The notes beneath the pieces were generated by a model. That model ran no database searches. It was not told where the DNA came from and was given only the letters and a program-made list of their open reading frames with translations. The position numbers and the translations under genes were made by a program. A stretch of 64,000 bases of DNA from Bryobacterales bacterium (GTDB lineage: Bacteria > Acidobacteriota > Terriglobia > Bryobacterales > Bryobacteraceae), in the NCBI GenBank assembly GCA_003164035.1, contig PLRS01000016.1:21283-85282 (forward strand). The letters are read 5' to 3'. Every line of letters begins with the position of its first letter. Within the stretch, counting starts at the first letter, position 1. Below, piece by piece: positions 8,396 to 18,500 of this stretch.

Positions 8396-8402
8396 TTTCC
8401 AC

Positions 8403-9785
8403 TTGAACCGCCGCGGCTTCCTGGCGGCCATGGCGGCGGCGGGCGGACGCACGCTGGTTGGCCAGCCGGCCGAGGGGCCGGTGGATTTCACCCTGCGCAT
8501 CGGCGCGGTGGAAGTGGAGATCGCGCCCAAGCGGTTCGTCAAGACCACCGGCTACAACGGCTCGTTTCCCGGGGCGCCGCTACGGCTTGACGAGGGGCGG
8601 CCGGTTACCGCCGCGGTGTACAACGACACCGCGATTCCGGAGCTGGTGCACTGGCACGGGCTGTTCACTCCGCCCGAAGTGGACGGATCCGCCGAAGAGG
8701 GGACGCCGTTCGTGCCGCCGCACAGCCGCCGGACGATCACCTTCACCCCGGAGCCGGCCGGCACGCGCTGGTATCATTCCCATATCTACGCTGGCCGCGA
8801 TCTGCATCGCGCCACCTACACCGGCCAATTCGGGTTTCTGCAGATCGTGCCAAAGTCCGAACCCGGGCGCTACGACCAGGAGGTTTCGCTCGCGCTGCAC
8901 GGCTGGAATCCGTACCTGGCCCCGATGGGCGGCCCTGGAGAAGGCAGCGAAGGCACGCTCGAAGTGAACTATGGCGCTTTCACCGTCAACGGCCATGCGC
9001 TGGGCGGCGGCGAGCCGGTTCGGGTGAAGCCGGGCGAGCGGGTGCTGTTCCGCATCCTCAACGCGAATGCCACCATGGCCCACCGGCTGGCGCTGGCGGG
9101 GCACCGCTTCCAGGTAATCGCTCTCGACGGCAACCCGGTGCCGGCGCCGCGCGAGGTCGACGTGTTGGAACTGGCGGCGGCGGAGCGAATCGACGCCATA
9201 GTCGAGATGGATCGACCGGGCGTATGGACGCTCGGCGAGGTGGACGAGAAAGCGCGCAAGCTGGGCCTCGGGATCGTGGTGGAGTACGCCGGCCGGTCAG
9301 GCGAGCCGCAGTGGGCCGCGCCACCCAACCCGACCTGGGATTACACCCAATTCGGCGGCGGCGGGATGGCGCCCGAACCGGACGAGCGGATTCCGCTGGT
9401 GTTCAAGAACAAGTGGGCCGGCAACCGCTGGGTAGACCATTGGACCATCAACGGCAAGGAATACCCCAAGACCGATCCCATCCGCGTGCGGACCAACGGA
9501 AAATACCGGCTGATTTTCGATAATCGAAGCGACGACGCCCACCCGATACACTTACACCGTCACTCCTTCGAGTTAGTCAGCGTGGCCGGCAAGCCGACGG
9601 CGGGGATACTGAAAGACGTGGTGAACGTGCAGCCGCGGACGCAAGTGGAAGTGCACCTGGTGGCGAACCACCCCGGCCCGTCGCTGTTTCATTGCCACAT
9701 GCAGATCCACATGGATTACGGATTCATGACACTGCTGGAATATGTGGATGCGCCGGGCACGGGGATGAAGCACACGCACGGGTAG
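8403..9785 (+). CDS. Tat-exported multicopper oxidase
   Basis: A 460-residue periplasmic laccase-type oxidase that couples oxidation of a phenol, metal ion or similar donor to reduction of oxygen to water. The N-terminus NRRGFLAAMAAAGGRTLV is a Tat signal. All four copper-ligand blocks are visible: HWHG (about 82), WYHSH (about 122), HPIHLHRHSF (about 380) and HCHMQIHMDYGF (about 430). The axial position beside the type 1 copper is Phe, as in high-potential laccases. Three cupredoxin domains fit the length. It starts with TTG behind a strong ribosome site. The natural donor is not clear; it is not obviously CueO-like because Met-rich inserts are absent. Confidence 0.92.
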   Translation: MNRRGFLAAMAAAGGRTLVGQPAEGPVDFTLRIGAVEVEIAPKRFVKTTGYNGSFPGAPLRLDEGRPVTAAVYNDTAIPELVHWHGLFTPPEVDGSAEEGTPFVPPHSRRTITFTPEPAGTRWYHSHIYAGRDLHRATYTGQFGFLQIVPKSEPGRYDQEVSLALHGWNPYLAPMGGPGEGSEGTLEVNYGAFTVNGHALGGGEPVRVKPGERVLFRILNANATMAHRLALAGHRFQVIALDGNPVPAPREVDVLELAAAERIDAIVEMDRPGVWTLGEVDEKARKLGLGIVVEYAGRSGEPQWAAPPNPTWDYTQFGGGGMAPEPDERIPLVFKNKWAGNRWVDHWTINGKEYPKTDPIRVRTNGKYRLIFDNRSDDAHPIHLHRHSFELVSVAGKPTAGILKDVVNVQPRTQVEVHLVANHPGPSLFHCHMQIHMDYGFMTLLEYVDAPGTGMKHTHG

Positions 9786-9803
9786 GGCCCGGAAATCGCG
9801 CCG

Positions 9804-10778
9804 CTACCCGTCCACGTGATGCAGGAAGAAGCGATCCAGCGCCTGCTTGTTCTTCTCCGACAGCATGCCCGAAATCCGCCGCATCTCCCCGGCGGGCAGC
9901 GGCTTGAACGCGCTCGCGAGCCGCGCATTGTGGTCGATATGCTCCAGCTTGGGCATGCCTACCACGGCCGCGGTCACCGGTAGCGAGAGCGTGTAGTAGA
10001 GCAGCTTTTCCACGGGGGCCTGGCCGATCAGCGCTTCCTGTGCGAAGGCCTTGATCGCCAGCACTCCCATCTTTTTGCGGATGGCCACCGGCAGGGCCAG
10101 GGTTTCGAAACTGGACCTGACACCCGGATCGGGAACCATGCCATGCTGGCCGCCCATCATGGACACGGTGCCGGCGTTGAGCGCCATCTGGGTGCAGTCG
10201 AAGTCGTGCCGCTCCAGGGCCGTCTGGAGCACTGCCGGATCGGCGTGGCTGGTGATACCGATGAAGCGGGTCACTTTCTGCTCGCGCAGTTTCAGTATCT
10301 GATCGAGCGGTCCGCCCTTGGCTTCAATCTTCGCCAGGTCTTCGGCGGTGGTGAGCGAGTGGATGTGCAGCAGATCCAGGCGGTCCACCTGCAGCGCCTT
10401 GAGGCTCTTTTCCACGATGCGCTGGGACTGGTTGCCGTCGCGGCTGGTCAGCTTGGTGGCCAGAAAGAGCTTGTCGCGGCGTCCCTTGATGGCGATTCCG
10501 ACGCGCCGCTCGGACAAATGTTCGCTGCCGTAGTCGTCGGAGGTATCGATGTAGGTGATGCCCAGGTCGAGCGCCCGGGTGAGCGCGGCCACGGCCTGGT
10601 CTTCTTCGGTATAACTCAGGAAGCGGCTGCCGGCGCCGAATGCCAAAATCGATACTTGCGCGCCCGTCCTGCCTAAAACACGCGCAGGCAGCGGCGTATT
10701 GCCGGTACCGGCTGGCGCGCCGGCCGCCATACCGGCAGCCGCCGCGGTTCCGATGAATTCGCGTCGTGAAATGCTCAT
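9804..10778 (-). CDS. Aldo/keto reductase with Tat-type leader
   Basis: A 324-residue aldo/keto reductase. The start ATG 10778 is chosen because AAGGAGGGGC lies just upstream and because the Tat-like sequence SRREFIGTAAAAGMAAG follows directly; the frame stays open further upstream but is not protein-like. The tetrad is visible: Asp and Tyr in YIDTSDDYGSE, Lys in LFLATKL, His in LLHIHSL. The NADPH-binding end contains AVVGMPKLEHID. Family members reduce aldehydes and ketones. A Tat leader on a nicotinamide enzyme is seen in several Acidobacteria and suggests periplasmic oxidoreductase use with a bound cofactor, but the leader may equally be vestigial. Convergent with the multicopper oxidase. 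Confidence 0.88.
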   Translation of the reverse strand: MSISRREFIGTAAAAGMAAGAPAGTGNTPLPARVLGRTGAQVSILAFGAGSRFLSYTEEDQAVAALTRALDLGITYIDTSDDYGSEHLSERRVGIAIKGRRDKLFLATKLTSRDGNQSQRIVEKSLKALQVDRLDLLHIHSLTTAEDLAKIEAKGGPLDQILKLREQKVTRFIGITSHADPAVLQTALERHDFDCTQMALNAGTVSMMGGQHGMVPDPGVRSSFETLALPVAIRKKMGVLAIKAFAQEALIGQAPVEKLLYYTLSLPVTAAVVGMPKLEHIDHNARLASAFKPLPAGEMRRISGMLSEKNKQALDRFFLHHVDG

Positions 10779-10861
10779 TGCCCCTCCTTGACAGCTACGC
10801 TTGTGCTGCCGCTGACTAGAATTGTAGCGCGCCATGAAAGTGCGTCTCTCCGAAACGCGCT

Positions 10862-10930
10862 GGACAGGCGGAACCGCCCCACCATTGAAAACATGCACCT
10901 GCTTTGGTGGCGCAGGCGGTTCCGCCTGCG
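10862..10930. repeat. Palindromic repeat family C, copy 1
   Basis: Contains ACAGGCGGAACCGCCCCACC and, after a 20-base spacer, CCTGCTTTGGTGGCGCAGG followed by CGGTTCCGCCTGCG, so that GGCGGAACCGCC and GGCGGTTCCGCC form hairpins. The second half recurs almost unchanged at 26883-26939. It lies between the aldo/keto reductase and quinoprotein genes. Confidence 0.75.
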
Positions 10931-10993
10931 ATTTGTGATTTTTCACAGATCCTAAAGGTTGCGGCTCGGACTCGTGCCCTGCTAGCGAACCGT

Positions 10994-12772
10994 TTATTTG
11001 ACGCTAAACGCGAGCAAGACATTACCTGGCATGCTCGAGTAGCCGGAGTTCACATAAAGCAGACCATCCACGACCACGGGGCCGGTGGAGCTGAACGATC
11101 CACCCCGGCCGGGAATGCCATTGACGGTGGTGTAGTCCCTGACGGCATCGTAGTCCCAAACGATTGCGCCGGTCTTGATTTGAAACGCGCGGATGTGGCC
11201 GTCCATGGACGGGGAGAAAACCACCCCCGGAATGACAGTGGGAGGCGAACGTTGGGCGCCCGAACAACCACGCCGGCCCGCGCACGACGGCTTTGGCGGC
11301 GGGGTATGCCAGACAAGCTTGCCCGTCGCCGCATCCAGGGCGAAGAGCCCTCCTCCCGCAAGTGGATCGCCGCGAACCGAATCGGCCAAAGGCGCGAATA
11401 CCAGCCTATCGGCGGGACTATAGGCGATTCCCCATTGAATCCCGCCGCCCGGGCCGCCTTTGCCGATGCGCGTCTGCCACACGGTCTCACCCTGCCGGTC
11501 CGGATCGAATCCCCAGACGACGGCCGATTTCTGGCCGGCGAGAATCATCTGGCGGCCGTCATCGAGATCCACAAGAATGGGCGAGGCCCCGAAATCCACG
11601 TCCGTGCCGGCTTTTTCGGGACAATTTCCCTTTTGCGGCCCTTGCGCGCCTCTGCCGCCGCAATCCCAATTGAACATGTCCGGAGAGGCCTGCCGGGTCC
11701 AACGAATCGCCCCGGTCGCCATGTCCATGGCAATAATGGCGTCGGCGGTATCTATGTCCGGATCGGAATACCCGTTGCCTGTGGCGACGTACAACAGTTT
11801 CCGCTTCAGATCGAGCGTGGGCGAAGACCAGATCGTCGCGCCCGACGGCCCGTAAAACTGAATGCCCGCCGGGCTTTTCCAGGTGGGCTTGGCCTCGGGA
11901 ACCGTAAAGGATTTCCAAATGAGGGAGCCATCGCTGGCCTTCAGGGCGACGATATTGCCGCGGAACGTGCAGCAGGAATAGAAAGGATTGGCGCCGGCGT
12001 TCTCTTCCTGCGACGCGATGGGCACGTAAAGGCGGCCGTCGTCGAGCTTGGCTGTACCCGTGATGCGGGTGAACGCCTGGTCGTCCAGCTTCTTCCACCA
12101 AATGACCTTCCCGGTGTCGGCGTCCAGCGCATAGAAATTGGACTCGAGGTCGCCAAAGTAGGCACGCGAGCCAGGACCAATGATCACCGCGTCGCGAACC
12201 ATGGCTTTTGCCTGGTAGGTCCAATAGAGGCAGCCGGTCTCGGCATCGATCGCGTACACGGTGCCATCGTTGCTACCCGTGTAGACCCGCCCACCCACAA
12301 CGGTAGGCTGGCCATAGGCCGTTATCGTATCCGGGAACCCAAAGGCCCATTTGAGTTTGAGAGACGGAACCTGCTCCGCTGTCAGACCTGCCGCCTTGGC
12401 CGGTTGATAGCGCGTATTCCGTTCATCCGGGCTCCAACCGTTCCAGGCGGAATTGCCGAACTTGGGTTTGGCGCCGGCAGGACAATATCCGGTCATCGCC
12501 GGGACGACGGAGGGTCCGGCTTTCCCCAGATAGCGCGCCACCGCGCGACGCTCTTCGGGTGTGAGTAGCGCTCCCTGGGCCCGCATGGCGCCGGTTTCAA
12601 GCGATTTGAGGATGGCCTCCCAGGGTTTGGACGCCAACGCTTCGGCCAACGGAGCATGCGCATCGCTGTTTTGATCGTGACACTGCTGGCAGTGGGCGAT
12701 ATAAACGCGCGTTCCCTCTTGCGCCATCGAAACTCCGGCGGTTATCAAGATCAACCTGGCGAAACGATACAT
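10994..12772 (-). CDS. PQQ-dependent dehydrogenase with N-terminal cytochrome c domain
   Basis: A 592-residue periplasmic quinohemoprotein. A signal peptide (residues 1-17, ending SMAQ) is followed by a cytochrome c domain with the heme motif CQQCH at about 29-33 and a possible Met axial ligand further on (GAMRAQGALL). From about residue 100 the protein is an eight-bladed beta-propeller with repeated W-type motifs such as YTGSNDGTVYAIDAETGCLY and YFGDLESNFYALDADTGKVI, as in polyvinyl-alcohol dehydrogenase and related quinoproteins. It should oxidise an alcohol or sugar and pass electrons to its own heme. The substrate is not predictable. PQQ synthesis genes are not in the window. Confidence 0.9.
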   Translation of the reverse strand: MYRFARLILITAGVSMAQEGTRVYIAHCQQCHDQNSDAHAPLAEALASKPWEAILKSLETGAMRAQGALLTPEERRAVARYLGKAGPSVVPAMTGYCPAGAKPKFGNSAWNGWSPDERNTRYQPAKAAGLTAEQVPSLKLKWAFGFPDTITAYGQPTVVGGRVYTGSNDGTVYAIDAETGCLYWTYQAKAMVRDAVIIGPGSRAYFGDLESNFYALDADTGKVIWWKKLDDQAFTRITGTAKLDDGRLYVPIASQEENAGANPFYSCCTFRGNIVALKASDGSLIWKSFTVPEAKPTWKSPAGIQFYGPSGATIWSSPTLDLKRKLLYVATGNGYSDPDIDTADAIIAMDMATGAIRWTRQASPDMFNWDCGGRGAQGPQKGNCPEKAGTDVDFGASPILVDLDDGRQMILAGQKSAVVWGFDPDRQGETVWQTRIGKGGPGGGIQWGIAYSPADRLVFAPLADSVRGDPLAGGGLFALDAATGKLVWHTPPPKPSCAGRRGCSGAQRSPPTVIPGVVFSPSMDGHIRAFQIKTGAIVWDYDAVRDYTTVNGIPGRGGSFSSTGPVVVDGLLYVNSGYSSMPGNVLLAFSVK

Positions 12773-12872
12773 ATCCCCTCCGGATTCTCAACCAGAGCCA
12801 GAGAACGCCTGGCCCGAGTACAACCAATATAACGGAAGGAGTCGCCGGAGCGATCCCGCAATCGTCGAGATT

Positions 12873-13370
12873 TTATTTTGAGAGCGGGTCGAATCTTTCG
12901 CCGTTGGCGTCGACCCAGGCGCGCGACTCCACCGGTTTGGTACCGGCCCGAAAGGTCATTTTGCAGACGCGCCGGTGGTTGCGGAGGAAGGCCCCCATCA
13001 TTCGATCTGCCAGGCGGGTGTGATCGCGGAGCCAGGCCGTCAGGTACTCGACTAGCTCTACTCCGGCTTTGGGATCCCCCTGTTCAATCTGGATGACGAA
13101 TTGTTCGACCCTCCGCTTGGCCGCGTCATGTTGCTGTTTATGCCAGTTTAGTGAGCCATACCGGGCGGCGCGCATCAGCCGTTCCTCGTGAGCGAAATGC
13201 CCTACGATGCAAGCGATCAGGCGCTCGGTCAGTTTGGGGATCTCCGGCGGCGGACCAGGGCTGGAGAGGGCCGTTTGGAGATGGGAGACCGCCTCGAAGA
13301 TCTCCTTGTGTTCGTCATCGATTTCCGCGACAAACACGGCGTGCGATGTACTCCACTTCAGGGAACGCAT
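12873..13370 (-). CDS. Bacteriohemerythrin
   Basis: A 165-residue four-helix protein with a di-iron oxygen-binding site. The expected ligands are present: His in FVAEIDDEHKEIF, His and Glu in GHFAHEERLM, two His in NWHKQQHDAAK, and His/Asp in WLRDHTRLADRMM. The last 30 residues (after NHRRVCKM) extend beyond the usual hemerythrin core and contain no known motif. These proteins bind O2 for storage, sensing or delivery in the cytoplasm. The gene is divergent from the glycoside-hydrolase gene at 13504. Confidence 0.92.
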   Translation of the reverse strand: MRSLKWSTSHAVFVAEIDDEHKEIFEAVSHLQTALSSPGPPPEIPKLTERLIACIVGHFAHEERLMRAARYGSLNWHKQQHDAAKRRVEQFVIQIEQGDPKAGVELVEYLTAWLRDHTRLADRMMGAFLRNHRRVCKMTFRAGTKPVESRAWVDANGERFDPLSK

Positions 13371-13503
13371 GTCCCATTCTACAAGCTTCGGACTTCAATG
13401 TCCGAATCAGAACCACGTGTCTAGTACCATTCCGTCCGCGGATGGCCGACTCGATGTATACTGGCTGCAACATTCGGTTGCCACGGAGGTAGAAGCTCCC
13501 CTT

Positions 13504-15471
13504 ATGCCGAAGCAAGCGCTCGCGATGCTGGGAATTCTGGCCGTATCCGCATCCGCCCAGGAAGGCTGGTGGATGCGCGAGCCGATCCGGTGGGTGCAGA
13601 CCAATCTGCGGCAGACCGACGCGGGGCTCGACGCGGGGCGGCTGATCGGGGAGTTGGCGGATATGCGGGCCAACGTACTGCTCGAGGGAATGGGCGGCAT
13701 TGCCGCCTATTATCCGACCACCGCCCCATTTCACTATCCCAGCCCGGAGCTGCCGCCGGGGCGCGACATGTTCGGCGATGTCCTCAAGGAAGCGCACGCG
13801 CGCAAGATCCGCGTGGTGGGCCGCTTCGATTTCAGCAAGACGCGAAAGGCGGTTTTCGACGCCCACCCGGAATGGTTTTTCCGCCAGGCGAATGGCGAGC
13901 CGGTGATTTACAACGGGCTCTATTCGACCTGCATCAATGGCGGCTACTATCGCGTCCAGGCGATGAAGATTCTGGCGGAGGCGCTGGAAAAATACGACGT
14001 GGACGGCCTGTTCTTCAACATGTTCGGCAACCAGTCGCGGGATTATGGCGGCCGTTACGTGGGCTTGTGCCACTGCGACCAATGCCGGCGCCTCTACCGT
14101 GAGCAGTTCCACCAGGAGATTCCGGAAACGCCGGACGACGATTACCGGAAGTTCATGTTCCGCTCTTCGCGGGAGGTCGCGGCGGCCATCGGCGGGCTGA
14201 TCCGCGAAAAGCGGCCGCAAGCGGGCTATTTCAATTACGTCCAGGAATCGACCGACGGCATCATGTCGGAATCGAACACGGCGGTGGCACGGCCGCTGCC
14301 GCTTTGGCCCTATTCGGCCAGCGATAACGTGAACCGCGCACGCAACAGCCAGCCCGGCAAGATGGCCGTGAACCTGAACATGCAGTTCGTGGATTATTGG
14401 TGGCGCTTCGCCACCGTACCGCGGGAGGAGATTGCGCTGCGGAGCTGGCAAAACCTGGCGCACGGCGGCGCGCTCACCTTCGAGGTGAACGGGACGCTCG
14501 ATCTGGAGGATCGCCAGGCGCTGGAAGCGGTGAAGCCGATTTTTCGCTGGGCGGCGGCTAACGAGCGGTATTATGTTCATCAATCCAGCGCCGCGCGGGT
14601 GGTGCTGCTCGGCTCCCCGGCGGGCACCGGCCGCACCTATAGCCAGGACGCGTACCGCGGCATGTTTCGCCTGTTGAGCGAGGAGCACATTCCCTTCGCC
14701 GTCTCCGACAACCTGGACTGGATGGGCAAGCGCGATTTCGACGTCGCGATCGCCACCGATTGGGCGCCCGCCGCGCTGCGGCAGTACGCGGAAGGCGGGG
14801 GCAAAGTGCTGATCGCGAGCGCGACCGCGCCCGAATTCGAGGTGGCTCCGGTGGAGCGGACCGAGAGCGACGTGAAGGGCTACATCCGGATTCGCGATCA
14901 TGCCGCGTTTCCGTCTCTGAAGGACACCGATCTGTTGCTGCTCAACGGCCCGTTCACAACGGTGAAGACGGGCGGGGAGCGCGCGCTGACGCTGATTCCG
15001 CCTTCCCTGATCGGCCCGCCGGAGTTCGTGCATATCGACATGCACGATACCGATATACCCGCCCTGATGAGCGAGCGCGCCGGGAAAGGCATGGTGGTAT
15101 GGATTCCTTGGAACCTGGGCGAGCTGTACTACCGGCTCAGCCTGCCGGCCCACGCCGGACTGTTTCGCGACCTCTTCGACCGGCTGGAGCCGCGGCGGCA
15201 GATTCTGACCGACGCGCACCGGCTGGTGGAAATGAGCCTGATGCGGCAGGGCGGGCGCACGCTGCTGCACCTGGTCAACCTGAGCGGCCACTCCGAGACC
15301 GGATATTTTGCGCCGGTTCCGATGGACGCGATCCACGTGCGGATTGCGGGCAATTTCCGGTCGGCGCGAACCGTCCGCCGGCCGGGTGCGCTGGCGGTGC
15401 GCTCCGCCGGGGCCTATAGCGAGTTTACGGTGCCCCGGCTCGTCGATTACGAGTTGGTGGTGCTCGATTAG
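13504..15471 (+). CDS. Exported GHL6-type putative glycoside hydrolase
   Basis: A 655-residue exported protein. The signal peptide is MPKQALAMLGILAVSASAQ (1-19). Residues 20-300 look like a TIM barrel of the hypothetical glycosyl hydrolase 6 (GHL6) type, with the diagnostic run HPEWFFRQANGEPVIYNGLY and later CHCDQCRRLYREQF. Residues 380-530 resemble the beta-galactosidase trimerisation/amidotransferase-like domain (YRGMFRLLSEEHIPFAVSDN), and the C-terminus is beta-rich. The open frame runs upstream to 13207, but the Sec leader and the GGAGGT at about 13486 favour ATG 13504. Family activity has hardly been tested. The TonB receptor starts 40 bases downstream on the same strand, suggesting a joint substrate. 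Confidence 0.8.
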   Translation: MPKQALAMLGILAVSASAQEGWWMREPIRWVQTNLRQTDAGLDAGRLIGELADMRANVLLEGMGGIAAYYPTTAPFHYPSPELPPGRDMFGDVLKEAHARKIRVVGRFDFSKTRKAVFDAHPEWFFRQANGEPVIYNGLYSTCINGGYYRVQAMKILAEALEKYDVDGLFFNMFGNQSRDYGGRYVGLCHCDQCRRLYREQFHQEIPETPDDDYRKFMFRSSREVAAAIGGLIREKRPQAGYFNYVQESTDGIMSESNTAVARPLPLWPYSASDNVNRARNSQPGKMAVNLNMQFVDYWWRFATVPREEIALRSWQNLAHGGALTFEVNGTLDLEDRQALEAVKPIFRWAAANERYYVHQSSAARVVLLGSPAGTGRTYSQDAYRGMFRLLSEEHIPFAVSDNLDWMGKRDFDVAIATDWAPAALRQYAEGGGKVLIASATAPEFEVAPVERTESDVKGYIRIRDHAAFPSLKDTDLLLLNGPFTTVKTGGERALTLIPPSLIGPPEFVHIDMHDTDIPALMSERAGKGMVVWIPWNLGELYYRLSLPAHAGLFRDLFDRLEPRRQILTDAHRLVEMSLMRQGGRTLLHLVNLSGHSETGYFAPVPMDAIHVRIAGNFRSARTVRRPGALAVRSAGAYSEFTVPRLVDYELVVLD

Positions 15472-15511
15472 GGGTCGGGCTATGAAGCCATAACAGAAAG
15501 GTGGGGGGGAA

Positions 15512-18500
15512 ATGATACGGAAGTATTTTCGCTACGCAGCGCTGTGTTTGATCGGCAGTTACTCCGTCTTTGCGCAGGTATCGACGGGTACAATCACGGG
15601 CTATGTTCACGATGCGTCGGACGCCGCCATCGTGGGAGCGAAGGTGAGCATTCTCGAAACCCAGACGGGAGAGCGCCGGGAGACAGTTACCAATGAACGG
15701 GGCGACTTCAACGCACCTTACCTGCAGCGCGGGACCTACTCGGTTACGGTGACCGCGAACGGGTTCAAGAGCCAGCAGTACACCGCCATCACTCTGGCGG
15801 TGGATCAGACGCTTCGGCTCCCGGTGACGCTGGAGCCGGGCGTGGTGCAGCAATCGGTCGAAGTCACGGCCGCCGCTCCGCTGCTGGATAGTGTGACTTC
15901 GTCTCTCGGCCAGGTGATCGATAACACGAAAATCATGGATATGCCGCTCAACGGCCGGGACGTCTGGACGCTGGGGCTGCTTTCGGGCAACTCGGCGCCG
16001 GTAAAAGGGGTTGCCTCGAATCTCCCCTTTGTCGCGGGAGGAGGACGGTTCCAAAATAACGACATTCTGCTGGACGGCATCGACAATAACACCATGGCTA
16101 CGGCCGGCGGAATCGGTGTGACCGGCATTAACTACACGCCCTCGGTGGACGCCATTTTCGAGTTTAAAGTCAAAACCAACAACTACAGCGCCGAGTTTGG
16201 CCGCTCGGCCGGAACCATCGTCAGCGCCACGACCAAATCCGGAACCAATACGGCGAACGGCGATTGCTGGGAGTTTCTGCGCAACGACGACATGGACTCC
16301 AACAATTTCTTTTCCAATGCCGCGGGGGCAGCCAAGCAGCCGTATAAGCAGAATCAATTCGGTTGTACGCTGGGCGGCCCAATTGTAATTCCCAAAGTTT
16401 ACAACGGCCGAAACAAGACGTTCTTCTTCGTGGACTATGAAGGCTTGCGAAGAGTTACTTCGGCCTCGTCGACGATTGAAGACATTCCGCCCGATTCGTT
16501 TCGCAACGGCAATTTTTCCAGCTATCCTTACACGATCTTCGACCCGGCGGCGAGACAGTTGGCCGCCAACGGCACAGTGGTCAGCACGCCGTTCCCGGGC
16601 AATCAGATTCCCGCGTCCCGCCTGAATGCCGGCGCGGTAGCTACGCTCAATCTTCTGCCGCAACCGAATTTCGGCTCGGCCACGGCGCTCTCGCGCAATT
16701 ATCTGTTTTCCGGCAGCCAGCCTTTCGATAGCGATCAATTCGACGTCCGGATCGACCATCAGTTCAGCGAAAAGAACACTTTGTTCGGCCGCATTTCCCG
16801 CGCCATTCAATCGAACACCAGTCCGGGAAACTTTAACGGGTTTTTGGGCGGCGGCACGGACGGCATCAACAATTCCGTCAGCGGCACCTTGAACGACGTC
16901 GAAGTGTTTACGCCGAACCTCGTGAACGAAGCGCGTTTCGGATATTCGCGGCACAACGGGAACCAGGAGCCTTTGGACTTAAGCCAGGGAGTGACGTTTG
17001 CGAGCCAGAACGGGGTCGCCATGTACCCCTTTCCGGTGCTGGCATATCCGCAAATCCTGTTCTCATCCTCAGGCCAGAACACCGGTGGAACGAACGAGTT
17101 TCAACTCATCGGCTCGGCGACGCCAAACCTGAACATCGAGAACCTGTTCGAGGGCGCCGACGACCTTTCCTGGAACAGAGGCAACCACTCGATCAAGATA
17201 GGAGGCGATATCCGCAGGGACCGTTTCGACACCGTCTATGGAGGGGGCGAGACGGTTTTTGGACCCATTTTCACGTCATCTTCCAACTCGCCGAACTCGG
17301 GCGCGCCGTTAGCCGACTTCTTACTCGGCGATCCGGCGCAACTTACCGGGACGCAGTTACTCGACTGGGCCCGTCTCCGCGACATATACGCCGGAGTGTA
17401 TGTCCAGGACGATTGGAAGCTGAGCTCGCACCTGACGATCAACCTGGGGGTTCGTTACGAGCTTTTTACGCAGCCGGTGGACGCCAAGAACAAAGGTGCG
17501 CTGTTTGACGCCGCCACGGGGGAGTTCGTTCTGCCCGGGCAAAGCGGCTATTCCGACTCGATCGTGAAAGGCCACCACTTAGACTTCGCCCCGCGGCTGG
17601 GCTTTGCTTACAGCCCTTCCAGCCGCTTGACCGTACGGGGCGGTACGGGATTTTTTTACGGGCCGCGATCCCCGAATCAGCAGTCAACCGTATTTGGCGC
17701 GAATCCGCCGAATGCGCCCACGGTGATTACGCCGTCGGTGAGTGCCACCAGCACGTTGGCGCCTCCCATTAATCTGAACACGCCGATTCAGGTCGGGCCG
17801 ATGTCCCCGGATCTGAGTTCGTTCACGCCACAGAATAGCCTGGGCTTGCTGATCCGCACGGCGGATTTCAACAACAGCCGCCCGGCGCAGCTTTATGAGT
17901 GGAATCTGGGCCTTCAGTATCAGGCCACCAAGAGTCTTGTTTTGGAAGCGACTTACTCGGCCGAGCGCGGCAATCACCTGACCAGCCGTGTCAATCTCAA
18001 TCAGATTCCCTGGGCCGTGGGCATGGCCGGTTGCACGACTCAGGCCTGCCGTAAGTTTCCCAACGTGGGAAACCAGGTGGTGATGGATTCGTCGGCGGGC
18101 AACAACTTCTACAACGCTCTGAACCTTCGGGCCGAAAAGCGGCTGACGGCGGGTTTGAATTTCCTGCTGAATTATACGCGGGCGAAGAACCTGGAGGCCA
18201 ACGGCACGGGCGGAAACAGCTCTTTCAGCCAGAACGGCGGCACCACTAATCCGCTGGATAGCTGGAACCTGCACAAGGAGAAATCCTACGCTCCGTTAGA
18301 TCTGCCGAACGTTTTCGTGGCGAGCGTGGGTTACGAGCTGCCCTTCGGCGCGGGGAAGCGTTGGGCGCATGACTCGGGGGTATTGCGGGCGGTTCTGGGC
18401 GGCTGGGCGGCTAACGGAATTCTGACTCTGGAGAGCGGTTTTCCCACCGACATCCGGACTCCCAATTCGTCGTCCGGCCAGTTATTCACCACTTACAATC

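Noticed and set aside
13315..15336. A very long open frame on the minus strand opposite the GHL6-type gene
   Set aside because: It is an antisense shadow caused by the high third-position GC of the real gene; its translation is low-complexity and shows no domain, while the plus frame has a signal peptide and family motifs.
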